Source: Deinococcus aerolatus
GTDB lineage: Bacteria; Deinococcota; Deinococci; Deinococcales; Deinococcaceae
DNA: 64,000 nt
Reading direction: 5' to 3'
NCBI RefSeq assembly: GCF_014647055.1
Contig: NZ_BMOL01000009.1
Span: forward strand, 97,446-161,445
Shown here: positions 55,537 through 64,000 of the stretch, in pieces
Layout: each line of letters begins with the position of its first letter
Position numbering within the stretch: the stretch's first letter is position 1
Notes under the pieces: model-generated
Told to the model about the DNA's origin: nothing
Databases searched by the model: none
The model's input: only the letters and a program-made list of their open reading frames with translations
Made by a program: the position numbers and the translations under genes

Positions 55537-57342
55537 ATGCATACAGCCCAGCACGACCATACCCCCGCCTACACCGACAGACTGGGCGCGGCCCGTGGCG
55601 AAACCGTCCGGGTCAGGATCCGTACCACCCTGCCAGCCGAGTCCGTGCACCTGAGATTTGTGCGTGTGGGCGAGATCGAGCTGGCCGAGGCGCGCGAAGT
55701 CACCGGCATGGCGGGCGAGGGGCGCTGGTTCGAGGCCGAACTGCCGGTTCATGACGTGCGGGTGCGCTACGCGTGGCAGCTGAACCTGCCCGACGACCAC
55801 CTGAACCTGACCGCGCTGGGTCTGCACCATACCCGGCGGGGCTTTCGCAACTGGTTCCAGTACCTGGCCGGGTACGTGGCCCCCGCCTGGGCCTGGAAGT
55901 GCGTCTTCTATCAGATTTTTCCGGACCGCTTTCGCAACGGCGACCCTGCCAACGACGTGCAGACCGGCGAGTACATCTACGCGGGGCGCGAGGTGGAGCA
56001 GGTGCCCTGGGATCATCCGGTGGACGCCTGGGGTGACATCCACGCCCACTACGGCGGCGATCTGGGCGGCATCACCCAGGCGCTGCCGTACCTGACTGAT
56101 CTGGGGATCAACGCGCTGTGGCTGACGCCTATCTTCGTGTCGCCCAGCAACCACCGCTACGACATCACCGACTACCGCCACGTCGACCCGCACCTGGGCG
56201 GCGACGCGGCCTGGGACGCACTGGCGGCGGCGGCGGACGCCGCAGAGGTCCGGATTGTGCTGGACGGCGTGTTCAACCATGTAGGCAACGAGAACGCGCT
56301 GTTCCGGGCCGCGCTGGAGGATGAGGCCGCGCCGCAGCGGTCGCTGTTCACGTGGCGCGACGAGGAAGGCAAAACGCCGTACCACGCGTTCATGGACGTG
56401 CCGACGCTGCCCAAGATCGATTACCGCAACGCCATTGCCGCCCAGGAGTTTCTGGACGGCGAGCAGAGCGTGGTGCGCCACTGGCTGCGGCGCGGGGCCT
56501 CCGGCTGGCGGCTGGACGTCGCCCACATGATCGGCGCGGGCGGCACCGACGAGGACAATCTGCCGCTGCACCGCACCCTCAAGCGGGCGGCCCGCGAGGA
56601 ACGGCCCGACGCCTACGTGTTCGGCGAACGCTTCTACGACCCCGAACACGCGCTGGACGGCACGGGCGAAGACGCCAGCATGAACTACCACGGCTTCGGC
56701 CTGCCAGTGGTGCAGTGGATCGCGGGCGCGACGTACTTCGGCGAACCCAGCCGCCTGGACGGAGCCGAACTGACCGACATCCTGTGGGACGCCTACCACG
56801 CGCTGCCGCCGCAGGTGGCCCTGAGCATGTTCAACCTGCTGGAGTCCCACGACATCGGGCGGGCGCTGTACCGCGTCGGGAATGACCGCACCAGATTTCT
56901 GGCGGCCTACACGCTGCTGATGGGTTACGTGGGGGTGCCCTGCACCTATTACGGCTCCGAGGTCGGCGTGACCCAGAGCAGGCCCGGCAACATGCCCTGG
57001 TGCCGCGAGCCGATGCCCTGGGATGAGGCAAAGTGGGATATGAAGCTGCGTGACCGGGTGCGGGCGTTGATTCACCTGCGCCGCGAGACCCGCGTGCTGC
57101 AAGAAGGTTCACTACGTTTCCTACACGCCGAAGCGGACGCCGTGGCCTTTCTGCGGGAGTACACCCACGGGGACGGCCGCACCGAGCGGGCCGCCGTCAT
57201 TGCCAGTCGGCGCGGCGAGGCGCACCCGGTCCGTCTGACCCTTCCAGCGGGCGATTGGCGGGACGCCCTGAGCGGCGAGGTGTTTGAGGGCGGCGAGCTT
57301 ACCCTGGACGCGGCAGGCGGGCGGATTCTGCGGCAGGGCTGA
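55537..57342 (+). CDS. GH13 alpha-glycosidase (maltodextrin glucosidase / neopullulanase-like)
   Basis: A 601-residue alpha-amylase-family enzyme. An N-terminal beta domain (residues 1-110) precedes the barrel: YQIFPDRFRNGDPAND, VFNHVGNENALF (conserved region I), GWRLDVAHM (nucleophile Asp), YVFGERFYDPE (acid Glu) and FNLLESHDIGRAL (third Asp). It acts on short maltodextrins or related glucans, probably in the cytoplasm because no signal peptide is seen. ATG 55537 has a TGGAGGACACGAG ribosome binding site. Its 3' end overlaps the convergent kinase-like gene by 44 bases. Confidence 0.9.
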   Translation: MHTAQHDHTPAYTDRLGAARGETVRVRIRTTLPAESVHLRFVRVGEIELAEAREVTGMAGEGRWFEAELPVHDVRVRYAWQLNLPDDHLNLTALGLHHTRRGFRNWFQYLAGYVAPAWAWKCVFYQIFPDRFRNGDPANDVQTGEYIYAGREVEQVPWDHPVDAWGDIHAHYGGDLGGITQALPYLTDLGINALWLTPIFVSPSNHRYDITDYRHVDPHLGGDAAWDALAAAADAAEVRIVLDGVFNHVGNENALFRAALEDEAAPQRSLFTWRDEEGKTPYHAFMDVPTLPKIDYRNAIAAQEFLDGEQSVVRHWLRRGASGWRLDVAHMIGAGGTDEDNLPLHRTLKRAAREERPDAYVFGERFYDPEHALDGTGEDASMNYHGFGLPVVQWIAGATYFGEPSRLDGAELTDILWDAYHALPPQVALSMFNLLESHDIGRALYRVGNDRTRFLAAYTLLMGYVGVPCTYYGSEVGVTQSRPGNMPWCREPMPWDEAKWDMKLRDRVRALIHLRRETRVLQEGSLRFLHAEADAVAFLREYTHGDGRTERAAVIASRRGEAHPVRLTLPAGDWRDALSGEVFEGGELTLDAAGGRILRQG

Positions 57343-57850
57343 GGCTTCTCAGCCACCCCTCCGCCTCGCGCGGAGAGCGCAACCGGATCAGGGTGAGGTG
57401 CGGATATCCGGCGGCCAGACCCGGCGTTTCCCGCCGCCGCTGCCAGTGCGTCCTGAACAGCCAGCGCAGCGGCGCATCGGCCTGTACCGCGCCGCGCAGG
57501 GTTTCGCGGTTGCCGTTCCACAATTCCTGCCGGCCGACCACCCGCCGCAGCATGCGCGTCAGCACCCGCCAGAACACCACCTGTGCGGCATAGTCCAGCC
57601 ACACCAGGGTGTCGGCCCGCGCCCAGCCGATGTCCCTGGCCTTGGTGTAATTGCCGTCCATGACCCAGCCGGACGGCGCGGTAAAGGCGTCCACTGCTGC
57701 GCGGAACTGCCCGAGCGGCGCCTCCTGCCAGCCGGGCAGGTGGTTCCAGGCGTCCTGCTCGCCGTGGGGAACTTCCAGCCGCGCGGCAATGGCCCGCGCC
57801 AGGGTGGTCTTGCCGCTTCCGGTGGTGCCGATCACAATAACGCGCCGCAT
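57299..57850 (-). CDS. P-loop kinase-like ATPase (adenylate kinase / topology-modulation type)
   Basis: A 183-residue P-loop protein. Walker A is IGTTGSGKTTLA at about 7-18, an NMP-binding-like region follows (AWNHLPGWQEAPLGQF), then GWVMDGNYTKARDIGW and VWLDYAAQVVFWRVLTR. It matches small ATPases often annotated as topology-modulation or adenylate-kinase-like. The C-terminus (SARLPRPG) overlaps the end of the GH13 gene on the opposite strand. Function unknown. Confidence 0.85.
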   Translation of the reverse strand: MRRVIVIGTTGSGKTTLARAIAARLEVPHGEQDAWNHLPGWQEAPLGQFRAAVDAFTAPSGWVMDGNYTKARDIGWARADTLVWLDYAAQVVFWRVLTRMLRRVVGRQELWNGNRETLRGAVQADAPLRWLFRTHWQRRRETPGLAAGYPHLTLIRLRSPREAEGWLRSLSPAAESARLPRPG

Positions 57851-57950
57851 AACGGGCCAGTTGATCTCACCCCCCGCCTTGCAGGCATCCGCCGAATGGC
57901 GTACCGGGAAGTGCCGCAGCCCGCAGCCCCTGCGCTATGCTGCCCCGTAC

Positions 57951-58328
57951 ATGTCACACGCACCCGATTCGGCGCTGTACTCGCAGTGGATAGAGTTGCT
58001 CGGCTGGCTGGAAGCGGAGGCGACGGCACGCGGCCTGACCTTCGAGAAGGTGGCCGACTTCCCCGATTACATCTACCGCATGGAACGCCCCTACGATCTG
58101 CCCACCACCATCATGAGTGTCAGCGTGGGCGTCGCTGGTCAGGCCCTGCTGGCAGCGGCGGTCAGCCCCCGGCACGTTGATCTGAAGGCCGTGAGCCTGC
58201 GCGTGATGGGCGGCAGCAAGCACTGGCATCTGCACGCCGGGCAGCACGGCTTGGTGGACGGCAAGCGCCCCTTCACGCAGGAGCGGCTTGCGGCGCTGCT
58301 GGACGGAGCGGTCCGGGGCGTGGCCTGA
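57951..58328 (+). CDS. Hypothetical protein, about 125 residues
   Basis: A 125-residue soluble protein ([59 protein letters not shown]). It has no signal or membrane segment and no family I recognise. Codon use matches the neighbouring real genes, and it ends exactly at a long bidirectional terminator, so it is very likely real. TATGCT lies 9 bases before the ATG. Confidence 0.75.
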   Translation: MSHAPDSALYSQWIELLGWLEAEATARGLTFEKVADFPDYIYRMERPYDLPTTIMSVSVGVAGQALLAAAVSPRHVDLKAVSLRVMGGSKHWHLHAGQHGLVDGKRPFTQERLAALLDGAVRGVA

Positions 58329-58329
58329 C

Positions 58330-58393
58330 CCAGCAGGAAAAAAGTGAACGCCCCGTGTTCCTGTCTGCGGGGCGTTCACTTTTTTCCTGCTGG
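58330..58393. terminator. Long bidirectional terminator between the hypothetical gene and paaD
   Basis: Near-perfect 26-bp stem (CCAGCAGGAAAAAAGTGAAC on the 5' side) with arms 58330-58355 and 58368-58393. A-run and T-run inside the arms give a U-tract on both strands. Confidence 0.9.
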
Positions 58394-58396
58394 CAA

Positions 58397-58897
58397 TCAC
58401 ACGCTCTTGAAGCCCTCGAACGGCTCCTTGCAGGCGTCGCAGACGTACAGCCGCTTGCACAACGTCGGGCCGAAACTGCCGGTCATGCGCACGTCGAAGC
58501 TGGCGCAGCGCGGGCAGCGGGTGGCGTCGGCCTGAAGCTGGATCAGGCCGTCCTCGGCCGGGGCGGGCGGAGCGATACCGTACTCGCGCAGGCGTTCGCG
58601 GGCGTCTTCCCTGATCCAGTCGGTCGACCAGGGCGGCGTTAGGGTGCTTTTCACCTCCACCTCGGCGGCCCCCAGATCACGCACCGCCTGACCAATGCTG
58701 TCGCGGATGACGTGCAGCGCCGGGCAACCACTGAAGGTAGGCGTGAACGTGACCGTCACTGCCCCAGTCTCGCCAATCTGAACGTCACGCACCATGCCCA
58801 TGTCGGTCACAGACACCACCGGAATTTCGGGGTCCGGCACGGTGGCCAGCGCGGCCCAGATGGCCTGGGTGGTGAGCGGGGATCGGGTGACGGTCAT
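58397..58897 (-). CDS. paaD: 1,2-phenylacetyl-CoA epoxidase, subunit PaaD
   Basis: A 166-residue MIP18-type protein with [37 protein letters not shown] and a C-terminal zinc-ribbon-like pair ([19 protein letters not shown]). PaaD assists iron-sulfur maturation of the epoxidase complex. ATG 58897 has a CAAAGGAG ribosome binding site. It is the last gene of the paaABCD operon, 34 bases after paaC, and ends at a strong terminator. Confidence 0.92.
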   Translation of the reverse strand: MTVTRSPLTTQAIWAALATVPDPEIPVVSVTDMGMVRDVQIGETGAVTVTFTPTFSGCPALHVIRDSIGQAVRDLGAAEVEVKSTLTPPWSTDWIREDARERLREYGIAPPAPAEDGLIQLQADATRCPRCASFDVRMTGSFGPTLCKRLYVCDACKEPFEGFKSV

Positions 58898-58931
58898 GTG
58901 AACTCCTTTGGGGCGGTGGATCAGGTGACCC

Positions 58932-59711
58932 TTACCACAGCTGCGCGTCGGGGTGGGCACGGTACACGCGCTGCATCTCGTCCAGCAGCGGCGCCAGGTG
59001 TTCGGTGTGGTGCCCCCGTCCAGGCTGTTCGGCCCCGGCGGGCGGCAGGCCCAGGCCGCACTGCACGGTCAGATGCGGGACCACCAGACCATCCCACCGG
59101 GCTTTCACAGCGCCCAGGTCAGGCAGAATGCCCGCCGCCGTCAGTTCAGCCTCGCCCTCTTCCGCCTGAAACAACTGACCGACATCCGGCCACAGGGCGT
59201 TCAGGGCGTCCTGGGTGCGCCGCAGGCTTTCAGGGGTACCCAGTGCCAGCCGCTCCACCCACAGGGCGGTGTGCTGTAGGTGAAAACGCTCCTCGCGGAA
59301 GGCCTTGCTTGCCACCTCGGCCAGCGGCGCGTAGCTGCTGTGGCGGGCGGCGTCCAACCACAGCGCCTCGTAGGCGTCGTACAGGTACTGGCGCAACATG
59401 GTGAAGGCCCAGTCGCCCTTGGGCCGTTCCACGAAGCGGGCGGACGTGTACTCGTCGGCGCTGCGGGTAAAGGCCAGCGCGTCTGGATCAGTGCCGTCCA
59501 GGGCGCGGCGCAGCTCCAGATACAGCCCGGCGTGCCCCAGCTCGTCCTGTGCGATGTTCGCCAGGGCAATGTCCTCTTCCAGAATCGGGGCGTGGCCGGT
59601 CCACTCGCCGCCGCGCTGGGCCAGGATGATCTCGTCGTCGGCCAGGGCGGTCAGCTTGCGAATCAGGGCCGCCTGCTGAGTTTCGGTCAGGGTGGTGGCA
59701 GGAGCGGTCAT
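58932..59711 (-). CDS. paaC: 1,2-phenylacetyl-CoA epoxidase, subunit PaaC
   Basis: A 259-residue ferritin-like structural partner of PaaA in the epoxidase core. It has [36 protein letters not shown], and [14 protein letters not shown]. PaaA and PaaC together form the active heterodimer. Its start overlaps the paaB stop by 4 bases. Confidence 0.94.
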   Translation of the reverse strand: MTAPATTLTETQQAALIRKLTALADDEIILAQRGGEWTGHAPILEEDIALANIAQDELGHAGLYLELRRALDGTDPDALAFTRSADEYTSARFVERPKGDWAFTMLRQYLYDAYEALWLDAARHSSYAPLAEVASKAFREERFHLQHTALWVERLALGTPESLRRTQDALNALWPDVGQLFQAEEGEAELTAAGILPDLGAVKARWDGLVVPHLTVQCGLGLPPAGAEQPGRGHHTEHLAPLLDEMQRVYRAHPDAQLW

Positions 59712-60376
59712 TTCTGAACCTCGTGTGTCTTGAGCTGTTCGGGCGCGGCGTCGTGCGGGTGGTCATACACCTTGTGGTCCGCCACGTGCGGCTCCTCGGT
59801 GGCGCGGCGGGGCATCCGGCCCTCGCGCTTCAGCTCTCCCACGTGCTTGCCAATCACGCCGTAGTACTGCTGCTGCTTGTAGGTCTTGTCCCTGGCAGGC
59901 GCAAACCAGCTCTCAACCGTTTCCGCGTCGTCGTCGGTGCGGGCAATGGCAGTTTCGGCAAAGACCAGCCAGGCCAGCGCGTCGGCATGGGCCTCGCTGG
60001 CCTGCCGCAGCGCGTCGCCGGGGCCGGTGGCCTGCACCGTGCCCACCAGATCCACGAAGGTCATGCTGCGTTTGTGGGACTTCTTGACGCCCACGTGGTA
60101 GCGGTCGGCCTCGCCGGGCGTCTCCAGTACTTCCGGATGGGCAGCGATCTCCTCGGGGGTGGCAATCAGGAGGTCGTCCTCGCGCACGGCCCACAGGTTG
60201 ACGGCGGCGGGGCGGCGCACAAACACGTTGCGGGCGGTCAACAACGCGTGGCCCGGATCGCCCGCGTGAACGCTGCCTACACTCTGGTACGGACGTTTTT
60301 CAGAGTCCTGCTTGAAGACTTCCCAGCGGGGCCACTGGGTGTCGTGCGAGGACGGCTCGGATGGGGGTTGGGTCAT
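59708..60376 (-). CDS. paaB: 1,2-phenylacetyl-CoA epoxidase, subunit PaaB (long form)
   Basis: A 222-residue PaaB, more than twice the about 95 residues of the E. coli protein. The N-terminal half ([39 protein letters not shown]) is the PaaB domain. The second half (about 115-175: [40 protein letters not shown]) looks like a second related domain. The tail is His- and Glu-rich. ATG 60376 has a ribosome binding site (CGAGGA) and starts the family sequence. It couples to paaC by a 4-base overlap. Confidence 0.9.
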   Translation of the reverse strand: MTQPPSEPSSHDTQWPRWEVFKQDSEKRPYQSVGSVHAGDPGHALLTARNVFVRRPAAVNLWAVREDDLLIATPEEIAAHPEVLETPGEADRYHVGVKKSHKRSMTFVDLVGTVQATGPGDALRQASEAHADALAWLVFAETAIARTDDDAETVESWFAPARDKTYKQQQYYGVIGKHVGELKREGRMPRRATEEPHVADHKVYDHPHDAAPEQLKTHEVQK

Positions 60377-60426
60377 GGGATTCCTCGTGGCGGGGCTGGG
60401 GAACGTGCAAGTTGGCGGCATCTTTC

Positions 60427-60454
60427 GCGGCCGCTCTCCATGAAAAGCGGCCGC
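60427..60454 (-). repeat. Perfect hairpin between paaA and paaB
   Basis: GCGGCCGCT (60427-60435) and AGCGGCCGC (60446-60454) form a 9-bp stem with a 10-base loop in the 137-base gap between paaA and paaB. No T-run follows. It could stabilise the paaA mRNA or reduce read-through into paaBCD. Confidence 0.6.
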
Positions 60455-60513
60455 GCAGCCGCTTCAAGGAAAGAGCAGGGGGCCAGGACCTAGCTCGTTC
60501 AGTCCTGGGCTGG

Positions 60514-61479
<966 letters not shown>

Positions 61480-61510
61480 GGGAAGAACCTCCTGAGATGG
61501 CCCCAGTCTA

Positions 61511-61526
61511 CCTAACGAGCGTTAGG
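61511..61526 (-). promoter_or_regulatory. PaaR-type palindrome upstream of paaA
   Basis: CCTAACGAGCGTTAGG, a perfect 16-bp palindrome whose 14-bp core (61512-61525) is identical to the site upstream of methylmalonyl-CoA mutase. It fits the published Thermus PaaR consensus CNAACGNNCGTTNG. It is expected to repress the operon until phenylacetyl-CoA appears. No regulator gene lies adjacent. Confidence 0.8.
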
Positions 61527-61667
61527 TTGGTGGTGAGGTCCATGAATGCTGGACGTTCAGGCCCTTGCCGCCCCATCCTGGGAACAGCCAGAACTGCCGT
61601 CGCAGCCCACGATTTCCGGTATCCTCGACGTGCCTCCTCCAGGCACCCGCCTTTATCTTTCTACCTT

Positions 61668-62657
61668 TCAGGCCTCGCGCGTGGCCAGTTCACGCATGGC
61701 GGCCAGCAGCTCGCCCGCCGCCTGCTGGTCCGGCGCGTCGCGAAACGCCTCCGACAGCAGCGCCAGACCCTCCTCAGCCTGGGCGTGCGCGTAGGCCTGG
61801 GCGTAGGTCACGCTGCCGCTGTCCAACAGCCCGCGGTGGATGTCGGCAATCGTCTGGGGGTCCTTGTCGGGACGGTTCAGGCCCATCTGTGTCAGGAAGG
61901 CCTGACGCTGGGGCGCAGGCGCGGTTCTGAGCCAGTGCAGCACGATCAGGGTGCGCTTGCCCTCCAGCAGGTCGCCGCCGATTTCCTTGCCGTACTTGAC
62001 CGCGTCGCCCGCCAGATTCAGCACGTCGTCGCGGATCTGAAAGGCCGCGCCCAGCGCCAGCCCCGCCGGGGTGAACTGCCCAGAGGGCGTGACGCCCGCC
62101 GCCAGCGCCCCCAGCCGCAGCGGAATGACCACCGTGTAGTACGCGGTCTTCTGGCGAACCATCTCCAGGTAATCCTCCTCCACCAGATCCCAGCGGCGGT
62201 CCTCCACCCAGCACAGGTCCAGGTGCTGGCCCTGTGCGGTGTGGTGGATCATGTTCAGGAACTCGGGCATGGTGTTAGGCACGGCCGCACGGTGGACGGC
62301 AGCCCACATGTAGGCGTGCAGGGCGTCACCCGCGTTGATCGCCAGTGGCACGCCGTGCAGGCGGTGCAGGGCCGGTTTGCCGCGCCGCTCCTCCGAGTCG
62401 TCCTCGATGTCGTCGTGGATCAGCACCCAGTTCTGGAATAGTTCCAGCGCGGCGGCCAGCCACAGCGCCGCCTCCCACTGCGGGGTGTCCACGGTCACGC
62501 CGTGGGCGCGGGCGCTGGCCAGCAGCAGTTCGCTGCGAATGCCCTTGCCGCCGCGCCGGGGATAGTCGCGCAGCATGTCGTAATACTGCTGGTATTCGGG
62601 GCGGGTCCCGGATTCGGGCAGCAGCGACAGCACGCGGGACAGCAGATCAGGACGCAT
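61668..62657 (-). CDS. Polyprenyl (geranylgeranyl) diphosphate synthase
   Basis: A 329-residue trans-prenyltransferase. The first Asp-rich motif DDIEDDSEERRGKPALH lies at about 82-98 and the second, FQIRDDVLNLAGD, at about 223-235; KGIRSELLL near 38-46 binds the diphosphate. It probably makes geranylgeranyl diphosphate for carotenoids (crtE/idsA type). The second motif reads DDVLN, a small departure from DDxxD. ATG 62657 is chosen because the enzyme begins there; the open frame extends far upstream without similarity. TAAACT lies 8 bases before it. Confidence 0.9.
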   Translation of the reverse strand: MRPDLLSRVLSLLPESGTRPEYQQYYDMLRDYPRRGGKGIRSELLLASARAHGVTVDTPQWEAALWLAAALELFQNWVLIHDDIEDDSEERRGKPALHRLHGVPLAINAGDALHAYMWAAVHRAAVPNTMPEFLNMIHHTAQGQHLDLCWVEDRRWDLVEEDYLEMVRQKTAYYTVVIPLRLGALAAGVTPSGQFTPAGLALGAAFQIRDDVLNLAGDAVKYGKEIGGDLLEGKRTLIVLHWLRTAPAPQRQAFLTQMGLNRPDKDPQTIADIHRGLLDSGSVTYAQAYAHAQAEEGLALLSEAFRDAPDQQAAGELLAAMRELATREA

Positions 62658-62771
62658 TGGGCCGTAGTTTAGCCGCCGCCGACCCGTGCGGCGAACTTCA
62701 AGAGGCCAGCATGAAGAGAACAGCACCGCCAGCAAGAGCCAATACCCGGCCGCACGCGGCACGATAGAGAG

Positions 62772-63755
62772 ATGAACGTCTCGCGCAAGACTGTCGCCCT
62801 GATCCTGCTGGCCGGAGCCCTGGCCGTGGGTCTGGCCGCCTGTGCCCCCACCGCCACCACCGTGCCCGTGCCGGATGCGAAGGCCACCACCGATCTGCGG
62901 CCCGCCGTGGGGGGGGAGCGCAAGTACCTTGACCTGCCCGGCTTCGGCCAGGTGGCGTACTACGAGGACACGCGAGGCGAGGGCCGCCCACTGGTGCTGA
63001 CCCCCAGCGTGAACGCCGCCGCCAGCGCCTACGAGATGAAGCCGGTGTGGGACGCCTATGTGGGCACCCGCCCGGTCTACGCGCTGGAGTGGCCCGGCTT
63101 TGGCAGCAGCGCGCGGCCGGACACGCAATACACCAGGGAACTCATGACCCGCTCCCTGACCGCCCTGGTGCAACGGGTCGGCACGGACGTGGACGTGGTG
63201 GGCCTGAGCCTGGGCAGCGAGTTCACCGCCCGCGCCGCCCTGGGCGAGCCGCGTATCCGCAGCCTTGCGCTGATCAGCCCCAGTGGCCTCGGAGCGCCGC
63301 GCGGCGGCACGCAGGAGGCCAACGCGGAAGACGGCGGCAGGAAGCTCTATAACCGCCTGAACGCGGTCAGTACCCCGCTGTACGCCGCCCTGCGCATCCG
63401 CCCCAGCATCGAGTACTTCCTGAGCCGCTCGTTCCGGGGGCCGGTGGACAGCGGACTGGTGGACTACGGCATGGAGACCAGCCGCCAGCCGGGCGCGAAG
63501 TACGCCCCGGTGTACTTCATCAGCGGGCAGCTGTTCACCCACGACGCCTACGCCGAGCTGTACAGCAAGCTGACCATTCCCGTGATTGTTCTGTACGACC
63601 AGGACGGCTTCGTCAGCTTTGAGCGCCTGCCACAGTTCACCCAGCAGAGCGGCGTGCAGGCGGTGCGCATCGAGGGAACGGACGGCCTGCCCCAGTTCGA
63701 GAAGATGCCGGAAGTGAAGGCAACGCTGGACGCTTTCTGGGCTGGGCAGCAGTAA
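62772..63755 (+). CDS. Alpha/beta-hydrolase-like lipoprotein
   Basis: A 327-residue lipoprotein with a basic N-terminus and a lipobox (VGLAAC, Cys about residue 24), so it is probably membrane-anchored outside the cytoplasm. The fold segments are [32 protein letters not shown] and nucleophile elbow GLSLGSE. At the place where a catalytic His is expected (GxGHxP...E) it reads [10 protein letters not shown], so His is replaced by Gly, and it may be non-catalytic or use a different residue. It is a single gene followed by a perfect terminator. Confidence 0.85.
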   Translation: MNVSRKTVALILLAGALAVGLAACAPTATTVPVPDAKATTDLRPAVGGERKYLDLPGFGQVAYYEDTRGEGRPLVLTPSVNAAASAYEMKPVWDAYVGTRPVYALEWPGFGSSARPDTQYTRELMTRSLTALVQRVGTDVDVVGLSLGSEFTARAALGEPRIRSLALISPSGLGAPRGGTQEANAEDGGRKLYNRLNAVSTPLYAALRIRPSIEYFLSRSFRGPVDSGLVDYGMETSRQPGAKYAPVYFISGQLFTHDAYAELYSKLTIPVIVLYDQDGFVSFERLPQFTQQSGVQAVRIEGTDGLPQFEKMPEVKATLDAFWAGQQ

Positions 63756-63775
63756 CACCAGGGCATTGAAAAGCT

Positions 63776-63810
63776 GGCCTCCTCTCCCCCTCAACGTGGG
63801 AGAGGAGGCC
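63776..63810 (+). terminator. Terminator after the lipoprotein hydrolase gene
   Basis: Perfect 13-bp stem GGCCTCCTCTCCC (63776-63788) and GGGAGAGGAGGCC (63798-63810), followed by ACCGTCTTTC. Confidence 0.85.
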
Positions 63811-63847
63811 ACCGTCTTTCGCACAGGCCTAGAGGCTGCCAAGAACC

Positions 63848-64000
63848 CTACCCAAGAAAGGGCCTGATTTTCGCCAACATGAGAACGCAATCGGCGACGA
63901 AATGAAAGCCGATAAGAGTGGAAGAAAGGCGTCCCAAATCTCGTCCCAGGCGACGAAAGCGTGATAACCACGCCAGGGAACGCTCGACCACCCAGCGCCT
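63848..64000 (-). mobile_element. IS5-type transposase, C-terminal end (cut by the window)
   Basis: The minus-strand reading [20 protein letters not shown] continues as [20 protein letters not shown] and ends with TAG at 63850-63848. The VER.LAWL.RFRRL.RD pattern is the C-terminus of IS5-group DDE transposases, with the catalytic Glu in VVERS. The rest of the gene lies right of the window. I could not fix the inverted repeat at this end; it probably lies between 63811 and 63847. Confidence 0.82.

Noticed and set aside
61668..63971. A single 767-residue fusion protein ending in the prenyl synthase
   Set aside because: The open frame upstream of 62657 lies opposite the lipoprotein hydrolase gene and has no similarity to prenyl synthases; the enzyme begins at ATG 62657.

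Overview
This is a gene-dense, high-GC chromosomal window from a bacterium of the genus Deinococcus or a very close relative. Four things point there. Several proteins match Deinococcus forms: a CrtI-type phytoene desaturase, a UvrD/PcrA helicase, a PolA without proofreading motifs, and phenylacetyl-CoA epoxidase genes with a very long PaaB. Many genes lack a Shine-Dalgarno sequence and instead carry a -10 hexamer (TANNNT) 6-7 nt before the start codon, the signature of leaderless mRNAs described in Deinococcus. GTG starts are common. The operator-like palindromes also match Deinococcus/Thermus regulators. The species cannot be named from the sequence alone.

Layout, left half. 0.5-6 kb: a secreted repeat protein, then a compact cassette of MoxR AAA+ ATPase, VWA/metallopeptidase-like protein, NudC Nudix hydrolase and a leucine-rich-variant repeat protein. 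6-9.1 kb: a loose, partly decayed accessory stretch (small secreted protein, frameshifted cupin, EthD-like protein, weak ORFs) ending at a tRNA-Asp/tRNA-Phe operon. 9.4-24.8 kb: mostly housekeeping genes: phosphoesterase, stress flavoprotein-like protein, MFS transporter, aldo/keto reductase, uvrD, the c-di-AMP receptor darA, a HAD hydrolase, the manganese transporter mntH with a putative metal-regulated operator, polA and the glucan phosphorylase glgP. 25-30.8 kb: a LivKHMGF-type ABC importer with an alpha/beta hydrolase inserted between livK and livH.

Middle and right. 30.9-37 kb: an esterase-like hydrolase, tandem OmpH/Skp-like periplasmic proteins, a CBS-ACT protein, a class V aminotransferase, an M23 peptidase and a beta-propeller protein. 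37.1-39.8 kb: leuS, preceded by what reads as a complete attenuator with a 13-codon leaderless leader peptide containing tandem CTT leucine codons. 40-48.8 kb: a BsuPI-domain protein, crtI, two oxidoreductases, an acetyltransferase-like protein, the methylmalonyl-CoA mutase large subunit, a frameshifted DUF4259 gene and ispG. 48.9-55.3 kb: a second Liv-type importer with a GntR/FCD regulator, one complete substrate-binding protein and one with an internal deletion. 55.5-58.3 kb: a GH13 glycosidase and two small genes. 58.4-61.5 kb: paaABCD. 61.7-64 kb: a GGPP-synthase-like gene, a lipoprotein hydrolase and the tail of an IS5-type transposase running off the window.

How the genes connect. ispG, the prenyl synthase and crtI are steps of one isoprenoid-to-carotenoid route, though unlinked. 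The paa operon and the methylmalonyl-CoA mutase gene share the same 14-bp palindrome upstream, which fits the published Thermus PaaR consensus and suggests one regulator for phenylacetate and propionyl/methylmalonyl-CoA catabolism. The strongest candidates for something new are the leuS leader, the MoxR-VWA-NudC-LRV cassette and the shared PaaR-type regulation.
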